Part shown: one piece after another, positions 1 through 11,587 of the stretch
How the letters are laid out: every line of letters starts with the position of its first letter
Numbering within the stretch: position 1 is the stretch's first letter
Source: Pseudoscleropodium purum
Lineage: Eukaryota; Streptophyta; Bryopsida; Hypnales; Brachytheciaceae
Assembly: GCA_963969395.1 (NCBI GenBank)
Contig: OZ017805.1
Location: 6,634,001 to 6,698,000, forward strand
Length of the DNA stretch: 64,000 nt
Direction: 5' to 3'
Notes under the pieces: model-generated
Databases searched by the model: none
The model's input: only the letters and a program-made list of their open reading frames with translations
What the model was told of the DNA's origin: nothing
Position numbers and translations under genes: made by a program

Positions 1-81
1 ACCATGAGTCCATGATAGCCTTGAAACTATGAAAAAATTCCAATTCATTTTCAAAAGGCAAACTAAAAAAGTTTGTGACTT

Positions 82-84
<3 letters not shown>

Positions 85-132
<48 letters not shown>
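85..132. repeat. (AT)n microsatellite
   Basis: A run of alternating A and T about 48 bases long in AT-rich DNA. Simple repeat; no gene is seen from the window edge to 360. Confidence 0.95.
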
Positions 133-360
133 TATTTCAAAAATCGAGATCAATACAAATACAAACATAATCAATATGGGCAAAATGTATTGAATTTAAT
201 ATAGAATACCATACATTGTGGACTCAAAAATTTACATATATCATATAGTGTGCACATTTGACTAATTGCACATATAATTTTTTTGATTCCAACTCTATAT
301 TTCTAAACTAATTTTTAATGCCTATATAACCTATTCAACTACTATTTCTGCACTACCAAT

Positions 361-1851
361 CTAATATAAATGGCGGAAATGTTCATCTGGCATCAGCCAA
401 CGATATGTATTAGAAAATCGCATAATCACATGGGCCAAACTAGTATTTTCATCACTCTTCGAAGAAATGCGCTTCAAGTAAGCATAAAACACTTTTGCAA
501 ATTCATGAAAGGGAAATTGTGTCGCACTAGGTGTTTTAAGTAGCAAGATGAAATACACCTCTGACATGTTCTATCTATTCATCCGCTGAGCAATTTTTCG
601 AATGGCATACTCTTCCGACTTACGTAAATACATCGGAATGACTTCCACATCTGCATCTGCTTTATGCAAATATGCAATACGTGGATCCACTCACCATCTC
701 CTCTGTAAAGTCAGTTTCATCTCATCTGTTGATGTGAATGTGTACAAAGACTTCATTGGCTGAGAAGCTAAGGTGGTCATGCCCCAATCATAAACTCCAA
801 TGTATACACGTGACTCATTCTCTGGAAAATGCAATAAGATGTTGTCCGAAGAAAGATCATTGTGCAAATGTCCAACAAGATGCACTGCATACATTATATG
901 CGTAAACATCCATGTAAGCTTTGTGCGCTTCTTCCGATATCGCCTTAAACAGTGAGCTTTTACAACCTCCTCTTCGGTTGGATTCGTATACATCAAACGG
1001 ATTTGAATGTTGTCTGAATAGTCCTTATCCATATTCAACATTTGTCGAAGAGTTCCACCGTTCCACCAATATGCATAACCATTACACGTTGTTCCGTACA
1101 CCGCAGCAAACCGTATCACACCCGCGTGTAGAATTCGAACAGCTATTGATTCATTTTGATGTTCTAACTTTGCAAGATCGGGTCGAGTTTGGTGGTGAAT
1201 GGATTTCTTTGCCGCAAACTCCCAATGAGGAAGTATTCCTGAACATCTTTCAATACGAACCTTTGGAATCGTTGTATATCCACCTCTCATCGTTCTATTA
1301 TCAACAAGATTCACGAGTGCTGTATCTGGAAGTACTATGAGGTGCCGTTTGGTCCTTTCCGCTTCAGCAACTCCATCATTGCTTTTCCACCAAGCAATCG
1401 AACTAACTCGATTGTGCTTTTTGGCGAATGGAGTACATCGCCCTCTAAATAAGTGCGCTTTCAAAATCACTTCTTCAAACTGAGCGTCATTGGGTCGATA
1501 TTCCTTGCCATATTTAACCAAAATGACTTTGGAATTCCACAAAGTGTCATGAACCTTGTCTTCCAAACATTTGGTGAAGTGCGTTTTATGCATTTCGTCA
1601 TGCCACTTCGCAACATTCAATGCATCCAATAACATCTGTGTCATGTCTACCTTGAATTTAGACACGCACTCCTCTTGATATTTGATGTACTTATTGTCTA
1701 AAGACAATGTTGTTTCCGATTCATAAAATTGAATGATGCGCTCGATCATGAATTTCTTGCATTCTTCTGAAGGACTTTGGCAAGCTACCTCCAAGTTTGA
1801 TGGTCCTTCTCCATGTTTTAGCTTCGCAACCTTCTTCATCCCCTTCGGCAT
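361..1851 (-). pseudogene. divergent protein-kinase-like protein (copy 1), broken by two in-frame stops
   Basis: One reading frame runs the whole length from an ATG at 1851, interrupted only by TGA at 690-688 and TAG near 573-571, with no frameshift. Residues 1-180 are a charged helical region. The kinase-like part follows: a glycine-rich start (GGY at 191-193), an AAKK candidate for the lysine strand near 213-217, a catalytic loop HNDLSSDNILL with Asp332 and Asn337, and DWG at 355-357 in place of DFG. The loop keeps the catalytic Asp and Asn but has HND instead of HRD. The pseudogene at 53.2-54.7 kb has the same organisation, including an N-terminal FYExxTT/WYEGQTT motif, so this is a family. 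The GC-rich block 2035-2290 lies upstream. The substrate is unknown. The kinase assignment comes from motifs only. Confidence 0.6.
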
Positions 1852-2034
1852 CGTGACAAATGAAATTGATATAGATGAAATTTTTTAATTTAAATTTGAA
1901 TTCCACACGCAAATGTCAAAAAAATTGACAACAAGAGAGCCCCCAATAAACCACTCTTGCCTTGCCTAGGAAAGGAGCCAATGGAGGATGAACCACCAAG
2001 CTCTCCGCTCCACCTTGCATTCACAAGAGGCAAG

Positions 2035-2290
2035 GCAAAAGTGAGAATGCGGATGGCTTGACCGCCCCATCGGATGGCCCAGATTGTCCGCCCGATCGGC
2101 CTGGCCGAGGTGGCGGACGCATCGGCCATCCGCCTTCCAAAAACCCTAGAGCCCCGTCCGCCCGATCGGACGGCCACGCGCAGACAAATCTAGCGTCCGC
2201 CCGATTCGACGGACAGGGGCAGACAGATTAGGTGTCCGCCCGATTCAACGGCCACGGGCGAACAAATCTGGTATCAACCGATTGGACGGT
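2035..2290. repeat. GC-rich subterminal/promoter block, dialect A
   Basis: A GC-rich island in AT-rich surroundings, built of degenerate copies of CGTCCGCCCGAT and its complement. It sits just upstream of the kinase-like pseudogene. The same motif fills the blocks at 4784-5045, 7455-7695, 11805-12015, 14463-14665, 17980-18066, 21640-21750 and the MITE at 27825-28082. In the MITE the block is bounded by hAT-type ends, so I infer these blocks derive from transposon ends. Confidence 0.7.
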
Positions 2291-3314
2291 AAAAAATAGA
2301 TTGCTCTAATATATATATATTTTTCATATGAGGTTCGAATTTGATTTTGTTTTCAAGTCTTAAGGTAGGCTGGGAGCCTCAAAAATGGTGCATCTGAGAG
2401 CTGATCCGCTTTTTTCATCTATTTCTTTGGATGGGAATAATTTTTTCTCATTTTTCAAACAAAGAGAAATTGATGAGAAATTAAAATCAAGTGGTTTTGT
2501 ATTTTTTCAAAGATTTGTAATTTATTTATAAATTTTCAAATGACTTGCATCATAGGTCCCTATTGTGACCCTAGATCTTTTATAAATGGTGCACTTGCAA
2601 TTTTAAATAAAAATGGAAAAAGTAAAGAGAAGGATTAATTCTTGTATTTAATAATGTTTTTTTCGGTGCATTCCATCAATGTACTTGTCAATTAAAGAAC
2701 CATAAATAAACCATTTTAGTGAACTTCCATATTTGAAAATAGAATCTAAAGAAGAACCACTAATTGTCTAACTTGGGCATTTCTTCATACCAATAAGAAA
2801 TCATTTTAGTTTTTAGCAATCGTTGAATGAAGAATAAAAAAATTTCAAATATTCAAATAATTCAATCTTTCATAAATTAATTAGAAATACATTGTTACCA
2901 TTTACGAGTTTCTAAATGTAATAAACACACAACAATAATTTCAAAATACACACCATGCTAGTACATATTTAACCTCGAATGCTAAATTCAAAAATAGACA
3001 TAATATGGCTCTTACAAAGTTACATTTTTTCTTCATATTTTTATTATTTATCAAAGTCGCTTGTAGCCTTATACATCAACGCTATTATAAAATAATACAA
3101 TAATGTTTTCAACAATATGCTTGCCTACATATATACTTGGTGTACACTATTACACAACACTTTTTGAAAAAGTGAAAAAAAATTGTTGTTCAAAATTGTT
3201 CTATTCATTTAAAATTTTGTACTACTTCTACCAATCTAGTGCTCTATACTTGTCATGAGAGTAAAAATGAGAAAATGGAGCAAATACATGCTCACTATAT
3301 ACTTGCATGTTTTT
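2291..3314. other. AT-rich stretch without a recognisable gene
   Basis: I see only short chance ORFs and AT-rich sequence. It lies between the GC block of the kinase-like pseudogene and the 3' end of the domain-X pseudogene. Confidence 0.6.
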
Positions 3315-4568
3315 TTATTCGGAATCTGAATCGGACTCAAATTGTTGACTGGTGCCTCTTTTTTGTACTCCAATGAACGGACCACCTCCGTAGTTTCCGT
3401 GATATCCACTCGGTGCACCTCCTTGTCTATAGTTTGAATCTCCAAAAGTAGGAGGAGGAATCGGAGTAGTAGACTCTAATCCTCTTTCATTTGAAGCCCT
3501 GTAATAAGAGGCCCCATGATGCCCGTATGAATCACTTCTAGTTGATCCCGGATAGTATTGGGCGCTTCCGTGAAGAGAGCAACTATACTGCGGGGTTACA
3601 TGGCTTCCTCTACTACCTTCGGAGCCCACTTGAGTGGGCGTAGTATAATATGAACCAGATCCACTAGACCTACCATAGTGCGTGTTGCCATAGCTACCTG
3701 CTCCACCTTGAGAGCCAATTTCAGGGGGAGTGTCATAATGAGAACCAACTGCACTTGAACCACCATAATGCGTGGATCCATAGCTCCCTCTTCCACCTTC
3801 ATATCTATTTTGAGGATCGTAACTAAAGTATGAACCACCTCTTCCTTGTTTAGATTTTTGCGTTCCATGTTCACGTCCGTAGGACCCACCATGCCTATCT
3901 TGCCATCCACGATCTTGAAGGCTTCTGCGTGTTGCCTCTTGCATTTGTTGTTCGAATTCAATTCAATCTTGTTCTTCTACCCGCTTGTGCCTAACTCTAA
4001 ATGTGACAGGCGCTTGCATATCATCGTCATCTGTCCACGCATCTTCAGCATCTCGTAGAACAACTAAAGGTTGTTGTAGATAACCTCGATTGGACCACTC
4101 TAGCATGCAATCGCTTGCGCCCCTCCATTGTGTATCTATAACGGCATCCGTGCGCGTATAGTTCTCCACATTGCGACCTGTAGCGGTACACCAGTCCACG
4201 TCCTTGTGGAGTACAATCTTTGCCCAAACCATTGCCATAACATTATAATTCATTATATTTGGTTTGGCGCTTTTAATGCCAAGAACTCGATGCACTTGTG
4301 TGTATCGTTGTTTGAAGTGCTCACTTTGGCACGTAGACATTTGTCCTTCCCAACGTGGCGCTTGGTGCTCTACACGTTCACGTCGCCAAAGTTTTTGAAT
4401 GTGAGTCATTTTCACATACTTCTTGCACATTGAGCAATCCCACACTTTTGTTGGTTCCTCTTCCCATCTCAGTTCACCCACGCACAATGGATCGGCCCAA
4501 GCATTCCAATCAAACGATTGGGGTCTTCCCTTTCGACTATTTTTTTTGGGTGCTCTATCTTTCGGCAT
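3315..4568 (-). pseudogene. domain-X protein (copy X1) with Gly/Ser/Tyr-rich tail, one in-frame stop
   Basis: The ATG at 4568 (MPKDRAPKKN) opens a frame that continues to 3315 with a single TGA near 3962-3960. That gives about 417 codons and no frameshift. A basic N-terminus is followed by the motif CKKYVKMTHIQKLW, then QVHRVL, then VLHKDVDW. The same three landmarks, in the same order and at similar spacing, occur at 7.9, 50.2-51.2 and 59 kb; I call this shared region domain X. After the stop the chain becomes low-complexity, rich in G, S, Y, H and T, with repeats such as GSYGSTHYGGSS. A TATA-like run lies at 4792-4801, about 224 bases upstream of the ATG, next to a GC-rich block. I do not recognise the family. 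A DNA-binding helper of a transposon is one possibility. Confidence 0.6.
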
Positions 4569-4783
4569 GATGAAGCCGAAGCAAAGAGAATGAAACAATT
4601 AGAACGCTTAAGAACCAAAATTTTGATTTAATCAATTAATTAAAATTTTACAAGCGTGAACTTTGTGAAAATTTGTAACAATCTCACAACAATCGTTCAC
4701 TCAAAGCAGAAGGGGCGCGTAGAGCTTCCAATGCACTGGTCCACCCACTCCAAAAGAGAACGATTGTTCGGAATGAGCCATCC

Positions 4784-5045
4784 GCCTCCCCATATATATA
4801 TGCGGACGCCTTGAGGCGGACGTCCAGATCATGCGGACCACATTAGTCCGCATGTCAATCGGACAGCTGTAACCGGGCGGACGGATATCGGGGCGGACAG
4901 GGTGGACGCCGGATCGGGCCGACTAGGCGGACGGATATCGTGGCGGATAGGGTAGACGGAGAACAGGGTGGACGGGTATCGGGGCGGACGGGGCGAACAA
5001 GGCGGACGCTGGATCGGGCGGACAAGGCGGACGGCTCACCTTAAA
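4784..5045. promoter_or_regulatory. GC-rich block and TATA-like run upstream of X1
   Basis: Repeats of the GCGGACGG/CGTCCGCC type fill this block. Read on the minus strand, it ends in an alternating TA run (4792-4801) about 224 bases before the X1 start codon. The X2 gene shows the same arrangement at nearly the same distance, so a promoter role is plausible. The block is also the outer end of the left arm of the giant inverted repeat. Confidence 0.5.
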
Positions 5046-7454
5046 CCCTAAACTCAATGAAGCAAATAGTTCTTCTTTCAAAATCTCACGGTATAGATGT
5101 TTAACCCCTAAAGTTCTTTTCACTAAAAACACTTCAAAACTGCCATTAGTAGTGTAAATACCAAGTCTTAGAAGAAAAATACTTTTGGGCATATGTAACC
5201 GTAGGATCTTGTAGTAAATTAATTGGAAAAGATGTGGAAATAATTTTAGACAAATCCACCATTTGGATAGTAAGATATTAGATATTGAATGTTTCATTTA
5301 AGGGAGCTACTCAATTATGTCTATTAATGAACAATTGGTAGGCTCACAAACCTAACTTAGCATGTATTTTAATATTTGTTGCAATTGTTTTAGGAATATT
5401 ATAACATAACACTATTATAATATTCTTATAAATGATATAGTACTAAATCATTTCAAAATCAACAACATTTGAACACAATCTATCAATCTTGTCTTTCATA
5501 CTCCTTTAATGATATACATATATATAAATATATATACATATATAAAATATATTAGATAAATCAACATGAACAAATTAATGATTATATATTTCATAGATCT
5601 ATTCTTCATCAATCAAATAAGAGTGCATGTGCAAATATAGACAAAGATGGTTTCTCCATTTCTTCCCAAAAAATAGATAAACAAATAGAGAAAGATATGA
5701 AGTGAATGTTACTTGGAGAATTGGAAAGAAAGAAATTGAAGTACTCAATTGCATTTTATTAAATTGAAAAATTGCATGTGGATGGCATGAATTAATCTTC
5801 ATAGATGCTAAACTCATACGAGTTGCATTTCAATATTTATGATTTATGCAATTGATTGAATTGAAAGCTCTTGTAATTACATTTTCAAATTTGCGATTCA
5901 ATCATTTAAATTTGCAAGAGTGATTTATGATAGATTTATAACTTTAAATGTGAAAGCATTGAATACCTTTATGCGTTTGTTCATCAATATATTAATTTTA
6001 AATAAATAATATATATTTTTTATAACATATGCATAAACCATTGCATTAAAAAAAACAAAAACTAAAAGCCAAGCCAAATAGGCTGGTCAAATGAAGAGAA
6101 CAAGAGAACAAGAGCCCTATGAGACAGAAAGCAAAGGAAAAAAAAGAAAATATCAAAAGGATTCAAAGGAAGGAGCAAGATGCGTTCTTGCAAGACCGTA
6201 GAATACATAATGATTTCAAAATCCAAACACAAATATGTTTTCTATTTCAATGAGAGCCAAAAATGAACTACCCTGCTCTCAAAGATTGTACAATGTACAC
6301 ATTATACAAAATGAACATATAACAAAAAGAGTAGAAGACATCGTTTATCATGATTAAAAACTGAAATGATTTTTTCTTTTTATGTAGAATATTTTATGAA
6401 ATGTAACAAATGTATTTAATTATCATAGTAATTGGTAGAAATCTTTGTGCAATACATAGAAACATTTCATTTATGTGGAGTTTTTTCATTTAGTTAGGGT
6501 TAAAATTGAAGTATTATATCCTACAAAGTACAAACCGAAAACAATATCATATACCTAAGTTCAAAAGTTTGCAATTGTTTCGTGAATTCACTTTGAAAAC
6601 TCAAACAAAGAAATATTTTATAATCAATATCTTGTTCATTTGAATCATTTCAAAATTCGAATTCCGAATTACATTCCTATTTATAATAGAAATTATGTTT
6701 GTCAATTTTTTAGATCTTTAAACAATGAACCCTCTTTTTTAAAATTAATATTTAAAAACATGTGAAATAAGAATATTGGAATTACCCTTCAAAATAAATA
6801 TAGCACATGTATAAGTGTATAATGTATTCTACTCAACCAACTCAAGTAACGAATTTTTCTATGTTTTTAAGGAAAAATATAGCCATATATCATTTGAAAG
6901 TTAAAACATTAATTCTTTTTCTTTGTTTTCAAATCTAATCAAAATTTCATTAAAAAATATGAAAGACTCGATGTTCATTTGAAGATCGTGATGCACTTCT
7001 AATTAGAAATCACGACCTTTCATTAAATATCATGAGGTTGAAATCCATTAAATTGTTATTCTAATTATGTATTGGGGCCTTTTTTCAAAATTTCAATTGC
7101 TTACAATGAAAAAGGAATTGATTATTTCTGCAAAACATTTGATTTCCTAATGAACTTTAAAAAAATCCCTACCATCTTCAAATCTTCACAAAACCTATTT
7201 AGAGGGATAATATAAGTAAATCATCCAAACATATTCAACTTAACCACATTCCCCTCATTCGTAAAACAATTTAGGGGAGAAAAGAAAAGGTTTAGGGTAA
7301 TTAGGATATAGGGTTTAGGGTTTATATTTTTTTTTTTTTAAAAATGATAAATCAATTACATTGATCCTCATTTAGAAGTGATTATTAGGCTGTTTTTTTT
7401 TATGTTAACGCTCTTTTTGAGTAATAATGCCCTCATAGGATGCTCCAATGGATA
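5046..7454. other. AT-rich spacer inside the left arm, no gene supported
   Basis: Short ORFs at 4923-5297 and 5599-5817 recur in inverted form at 14207-14593 and 13647-13865, but only because the whole arm is duplicated; they show no coding signature. A short TA run lies near 5513-5550, and a TTTAGGG-like scrap near 7310-7325. Confidence 0.6.
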
Positions 7455-7702
7455 GCTAGGCGGACGCCGTCGGCGGTCGATGTTTAAGTGGGGCAGTTGG
7501 CATGTCCAAAGCGCGAATGGCGTCGGAAGGCGGATAGTGTGGACAGTCTGGTCGGACGGGGCGACGGGTGGACGGCGCGTCCGCTGTCGAAGCGGACGTC
7601 GTCGGTTCGGGCGGCGGACGCGAGATTCGGAGCCGCTTAGCGCAGTCCGGGGCAGGTTCAGCGACGGATGGCCTCTAGGTCCGGCAGCGGACGGCTATAA
7701 GG
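7455..7702 (+). promoter_or_regulatory. GC-rich block with TATA-like box for the X2 gene
   Basis: This block of CGGACG-type repeats ends in CTATAAGG at 7695-7702, about 215 bases before the ATG at 7914. The right-arm copy keeps the complementary CCTTATAG. The architecture matches that upstream of X1, so this is likely the promoter of the X2 gene. Confidence 0.5.
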
Positions 7703-7913
7703 ATGGAGTGACTTTCATTTCTTCTCACTTCAATTCTCCTTCGGTGCTAAGTTGGATGTGCTACTATAGCTTTATGCGCTAGTTGCTCCTACGGGGTGGA
7801 GAGTTGGAGTCCTTTATCTTTTGTTACTGGATTACGATTGATGCCATCACTTTTGACTATCACGTGAGATTTTTTTATTCAATTCAATTGGTTATTGAAT
7901 CCAATTGACAATT

Positions 7914-10900
7914 ATGAACGGCGAAGGTGATCGAAATATGGATGGGGTGACTCCGGGAAGGGAAGCCAAGAAAAAGAGTAAAGTGAAGGGGGCTACACAT
8001 GACCTTCGGCTTGACATTTTAAATGACCCTACAATTAAAGTAGAGAGCGGGTGGGAAGATGAAGATGCGGAGTATTGGACATAAAAAATGTGCAGGACCT
8101 ATGTTAAAATGTACCACATTGACAAGTTGTGGCCTCAAGAGTCGCACAAGAGTCATACACGGGATTTTTGTCGTAAACCATGGACTTGCAACAACAATCA
8201 TTTTGTCCATCGGTCTGCGGAGGTGTGGTGTGTTCTATTCGGAAACAAGCGCAGAAACAAAGGCTATATTAATTATAGTGTGGCGTGTATGGTTTACGCG
8301 GAACTTATATTAGAGCACAAGATTGATTGGAGCACGTTTTCGACAACAACAGCTTGCCTACTTCTACTTGAAGCCAATCAAAAAGACATTCCCGACTTGT
8401 ACAATTTAGAGGGAGAAACCGAAAAAGTATTAAAAATACTATTGAGGGGAAAACGGATGGTGTGGAGAAAGCCTCAAATGTTGAAGAATTACGGTCTGTA
8501 TAATCTCCAACAAAAGCAATCAATGAAAGCTCTTCGAAAAATGTGGGAAAAGATGTTGAGGCGCAGGAGGGTGAAGTCTTTTCCACAACTCTAACGCGTT
8601 TGACCTTTACACCAAATGTTGCGACACAAACGCAAACGGAGTCTGTAAACGAAGGCAATGTTTGCACGGGACGTGGGGAAACTTCAAAAAGTAAAGTAGA
8701 CGAAGTCTTGGCAGAGAAAGTGGCAAAGGCTAATGCTACAATTGATAGTCTGATAGCCAACAATTGTTTTGATAGTTTGGTTTACAAATCTCCGCCTATG
8801 CAGCAAGGCGTTGAATCTAGTCCAGCGTTAAGTTTAGAAGACAAAGTACATACGCTTCGTGGACAAGGCGTGACGTTTGATAATATATCCTTATTATGGA
8901 GTTCCGAGCGTAAAAAGCGGGCGGATGAGTTTCCGTTTACAGCGTCATTGCTGAGTCCCCTACATCGAACCTTGCAAGACATGTCCAATCCAAAACAATT
9001 GGAAAATCTTTTGAAGCTCTCGATTCAATTTGCTAACCTTCATGAAGAAATAGGTGGATCGTCTAACCCTGATGGTGGTGCTACTGTTGTTCCAATGAGT
9101 CCACTTACAGATCCAAAGAATGTTGGACATATACTTGATATAACTTTCAAGATGACGATGTCAACTGAACTTTTAGCGCAAGTTGCTCCGACTTTTATGA
9201 ATTTGGCCAAGGAGTTTTATTTCATGGCACTAGAGATGTTGAAAGGTGCTATAGCATTTTAGAATCTCACAAAGACTTTCGGACCACTTTTCGAAGAAAG
9301 AGATGTTCACATATTACAATTGCTGGAATATGAGAAGAAAATTGATGACCTTGGAGGATTGAAAGCAAGGTGCAAAGTGTTGGAGTTGAAATTAAAGGCT
9401 TCGGAGAGTGAGGCTGAACATTTAAATCAACAATCATCGAGGCAAATGAAGAAGTTGATGAAGATGCGTAAACGGATTGCAGAAGTACAAGGGACCTCCA
9501 AGAATCCGAGTGAGGTTGCAATCTCACCAGTGATTGTACTCGGAGACAATCAAGAGACTCAAGAGAGTGAAGATAAGCTCTCTCTTCCTTTTGATAAGGC
9601 CAAAGCAAGCGACAACCCTGCCACTGTGAATGTACAAGAAAGTCACAACATAAGCATGTTAAAAGCAACACAACAACCATAAACGGAAAAGCTTTTATCC
9701 GTTTACGTGAATGCGGAGACGCAAACAGAGAGTTGTGACTTTGAAGAGTTGAAGCATAAATTGGAGGAGGCAATTGAAGCAAAAGGAATTGTTGAATCCG
9801 AGTTGAATCGATTGCAATTGTGCTTGGATTTGAAGAAGTTTATGCCATCTAGCGGCTTGGAGTCTTGATGGTTAGCATGGGTACAAAGACTCCAAGACAG
9901 ACCCTCTGTAGTATCTCGAACAATGGCAGGTCTTCAAACATTGACAATGAAGTCGAATGAAAATTGCGATGCCATTCAAAGCTCTTTGAGTTGGTTCAAA
10001 ACTATGTTTGACCAACATCCTTCTAAGGGATATACGAAGATCACATGTTGGGGAGACATGAATGCCATGTTTGAGTGGTTAAACCACACAAAGAAGGACC
10101 AAGCTCCACCCATCAATTGGGCCTTGGAAATAGAGGAAGGATGGATTCCTTACAACACACTTTCAGCACACATCAATGTGAAAGACAAGCGAGTGGTGCA
10201 TGCTTGTGATCCAGCCTCTCCAATCTTGGATGGTTGTTGTAGCCTTTGCCAAGGCCTCTTTGGATCGGAAGGTGCGGTAACCATGGGCCAATGTCGCCAT
10301 ACTTTCCATGTCACTTGCATTGTGAAAGCATTACTCATTCGTTCGGTGTGTGCGGAGTGTCGTAGTCCATTGAGTGCTAGGTTCTATGAAATGTTTGGTA
10401 TCTTGAAAGCTATGCCTCTAGGCCACGAGTACAATCGTTGAAATCTTCCTCTTGATCAAGCGCCGTACAAATTCCAAAATTATCAACATTGGGGGAAGCC
10501 AATCCGGTGGAATGCAAATGAACAGAGGCATGATTTGTACGAGGAATCTCAACAACCATTGGATTTGGATGTGTGGATGATTCACAATAGAGAGGTGGAA
10601 TTGCGGGCTCGAGGAATCGTAGATGACGCGGCCCGTGAAATGTTTTGTCGCAACATGGGGGGATATTGGAGCTTGCAATACGAAAGGTTCTTTCGTTTTC
10701 CAGATAAAAAAGTGGAGAGAAGACTAGAAGATAGTTGGGTGGAGGTGAACCATGGAAAAGAGTTCGATGAGCAGTATAAGGCATACGACTACACCCTCGT
10801 AGGTAGGGCCCTTCTATTGTCGAAGTTGGAAGAGGCTGCAAAAGTTCGTGCTCTCTATGATACAAATGGACAAACAAGCACAGGACATTCATTTGTAGAT

Positions 10901-11294
10901 GTGGCAGCAACATTTGATAGGCGCATTGGCGATATTATAGGGCATTGGAAGGCTTTCCTATTGGATGGAGACTACCTCACAGCATGGCAAGGGAAAAGAG
11001 ATGATGAAGTTGTTCAAGCGATGGTAGATCGTGTGGAGAACAACTTGAGAACCTTGAAGGTAGACGAAGTCGATTTATCACCCAAAAACCCCCAAAAAAG
11101 GAAGCGTGAAGAGGACGATGACTTCTCTCCGAAAACCAAGAAACAATTTCATAAGGTGGACATCGAAGTTCAATTTGGAGGGCAAATAGTCCGTCCAAGT
11201 CAACAATGGTCAACTCGTCAATCATCTGCTAAACTCCTCGGTACAACAGATTTTCCTTTTGTTTTGGGAGAAGGTAGTGGTCGATCCGGTGGAA
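7914..11294 (+). pseudogene. domain-X protein with coiled coil and RING-H2 finger (copy X2), decayed
   Basis: The frame starts at ATG 7914 (MNGEGDRNMDG). Domain X follows, with landmarks MCRTYVKMYHIDKLWP, AEVWCVL and ILEHKIDW. A TAA at 8084-8086 interrupts it, where the right-arm copy has TTA. A frameshift near 8545-8590 moves into a frame that stays open to 11294 apart from stops near 9260, 9680, 9866 and 10439. That part holds a charged coiled coil (about 9320-9480), then a C3H2C3 RING-H2 pattern at about 10227-10370: CSLC, 13 residues, C-R-H, T-F-H, V-T-C, 10 residues, CAEC. A basic KKRKR-like tail follows near 11090-11150. RING-H2 fingers normally bind E2 enzymes in ubiquitin ligases. The fusion could also be two adjacent genes. 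Confidence 0.6.
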
Positions 11295-11587
11295 ACAAAA
11301 TGTTTGTTGTTGCAAGTCCATGGTTTACAACAAAAATCCCGTGTATGACTCTTGTGCGACTCCTGAGGCCACAACGTCTCAATGTAGTACATTTTAACAT
11401 AGGTCCTGCACATTTTTAATGTCCAATACTCCGCATCTTCATCTTCCCACCCGCTCTCTGCTTTAATTGTAGGGTCATTTAATATGTCAAGCCGAAGGTC
11501 ATGTGTAGCCCCCTTCACTTTGCTCTTTTTCTTGGCTTCCCTTCCCGGAGTCACCCCATCCATATTTCGATCACCTTCGCCGTTCAT
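11295..11587 (-). pseudogene. inverted partial duplicate of the X2 N-terminus
   Basis: Starting at ATG 11587, this repeats the first ~97 codons of X2 in the opposite orientation. It has no internal stop: a Leu codon stands where X2 has TAA. It breaks off at the inner edge of the right arm (11295), where it meets the C-terminal end of X2, so it is a 5' fragment. An upstream GC block with a TATA-like box is duplicated with it at 11805-12015. Confidence 0.8.

Larger units (their letters stand above)
4784..8206 (+). repeat. left arm of giant inverted repeat
   Basis: Read as its reverse complement, this segment matches 11295-14679 along its whole length. Shared landmarks in order are the GC block, a small ORF beginning MKHSISNIL, a TA-rich spacer, another small ORF (MSL/VSMKINSCHPHAIF), a long AT-rich stretch, a second GC block, and the first ~97 codons of the domain-X gene. 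By eye the arms differ by scattered substitutions plus a longer TA run in the right arm. The inner boundary is where both arms reach CATTTTGT. Confidence 0.85.

Noticed and set aside
921..1340. 139-aa ORF on the plus strand
   Set aside because: It is the antisense shadow of the kinase-like pseudogene, which has the recognisable motifs.
4923..5297. ORF of 124 aa, repeated at 14207-14593
   Set aside because: The repetition is explained by the giant inverted repeat. The translation begins or ends in GC-repeat-derived PCPP-like residues and has no domain.
5599..5817. 72-aa ORF conserved between the two arms
   Set aside because: Conservation follows from arm duplication, not selection. AT-rich and without a domain.
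7300..7330. Telomeric repeat tract (TTTAGGG-like)
   Set aside because: Only one or two degenerate units here and near 12150, 22240 and 52330; far too short for a telomere or an interstitial telomeric array.
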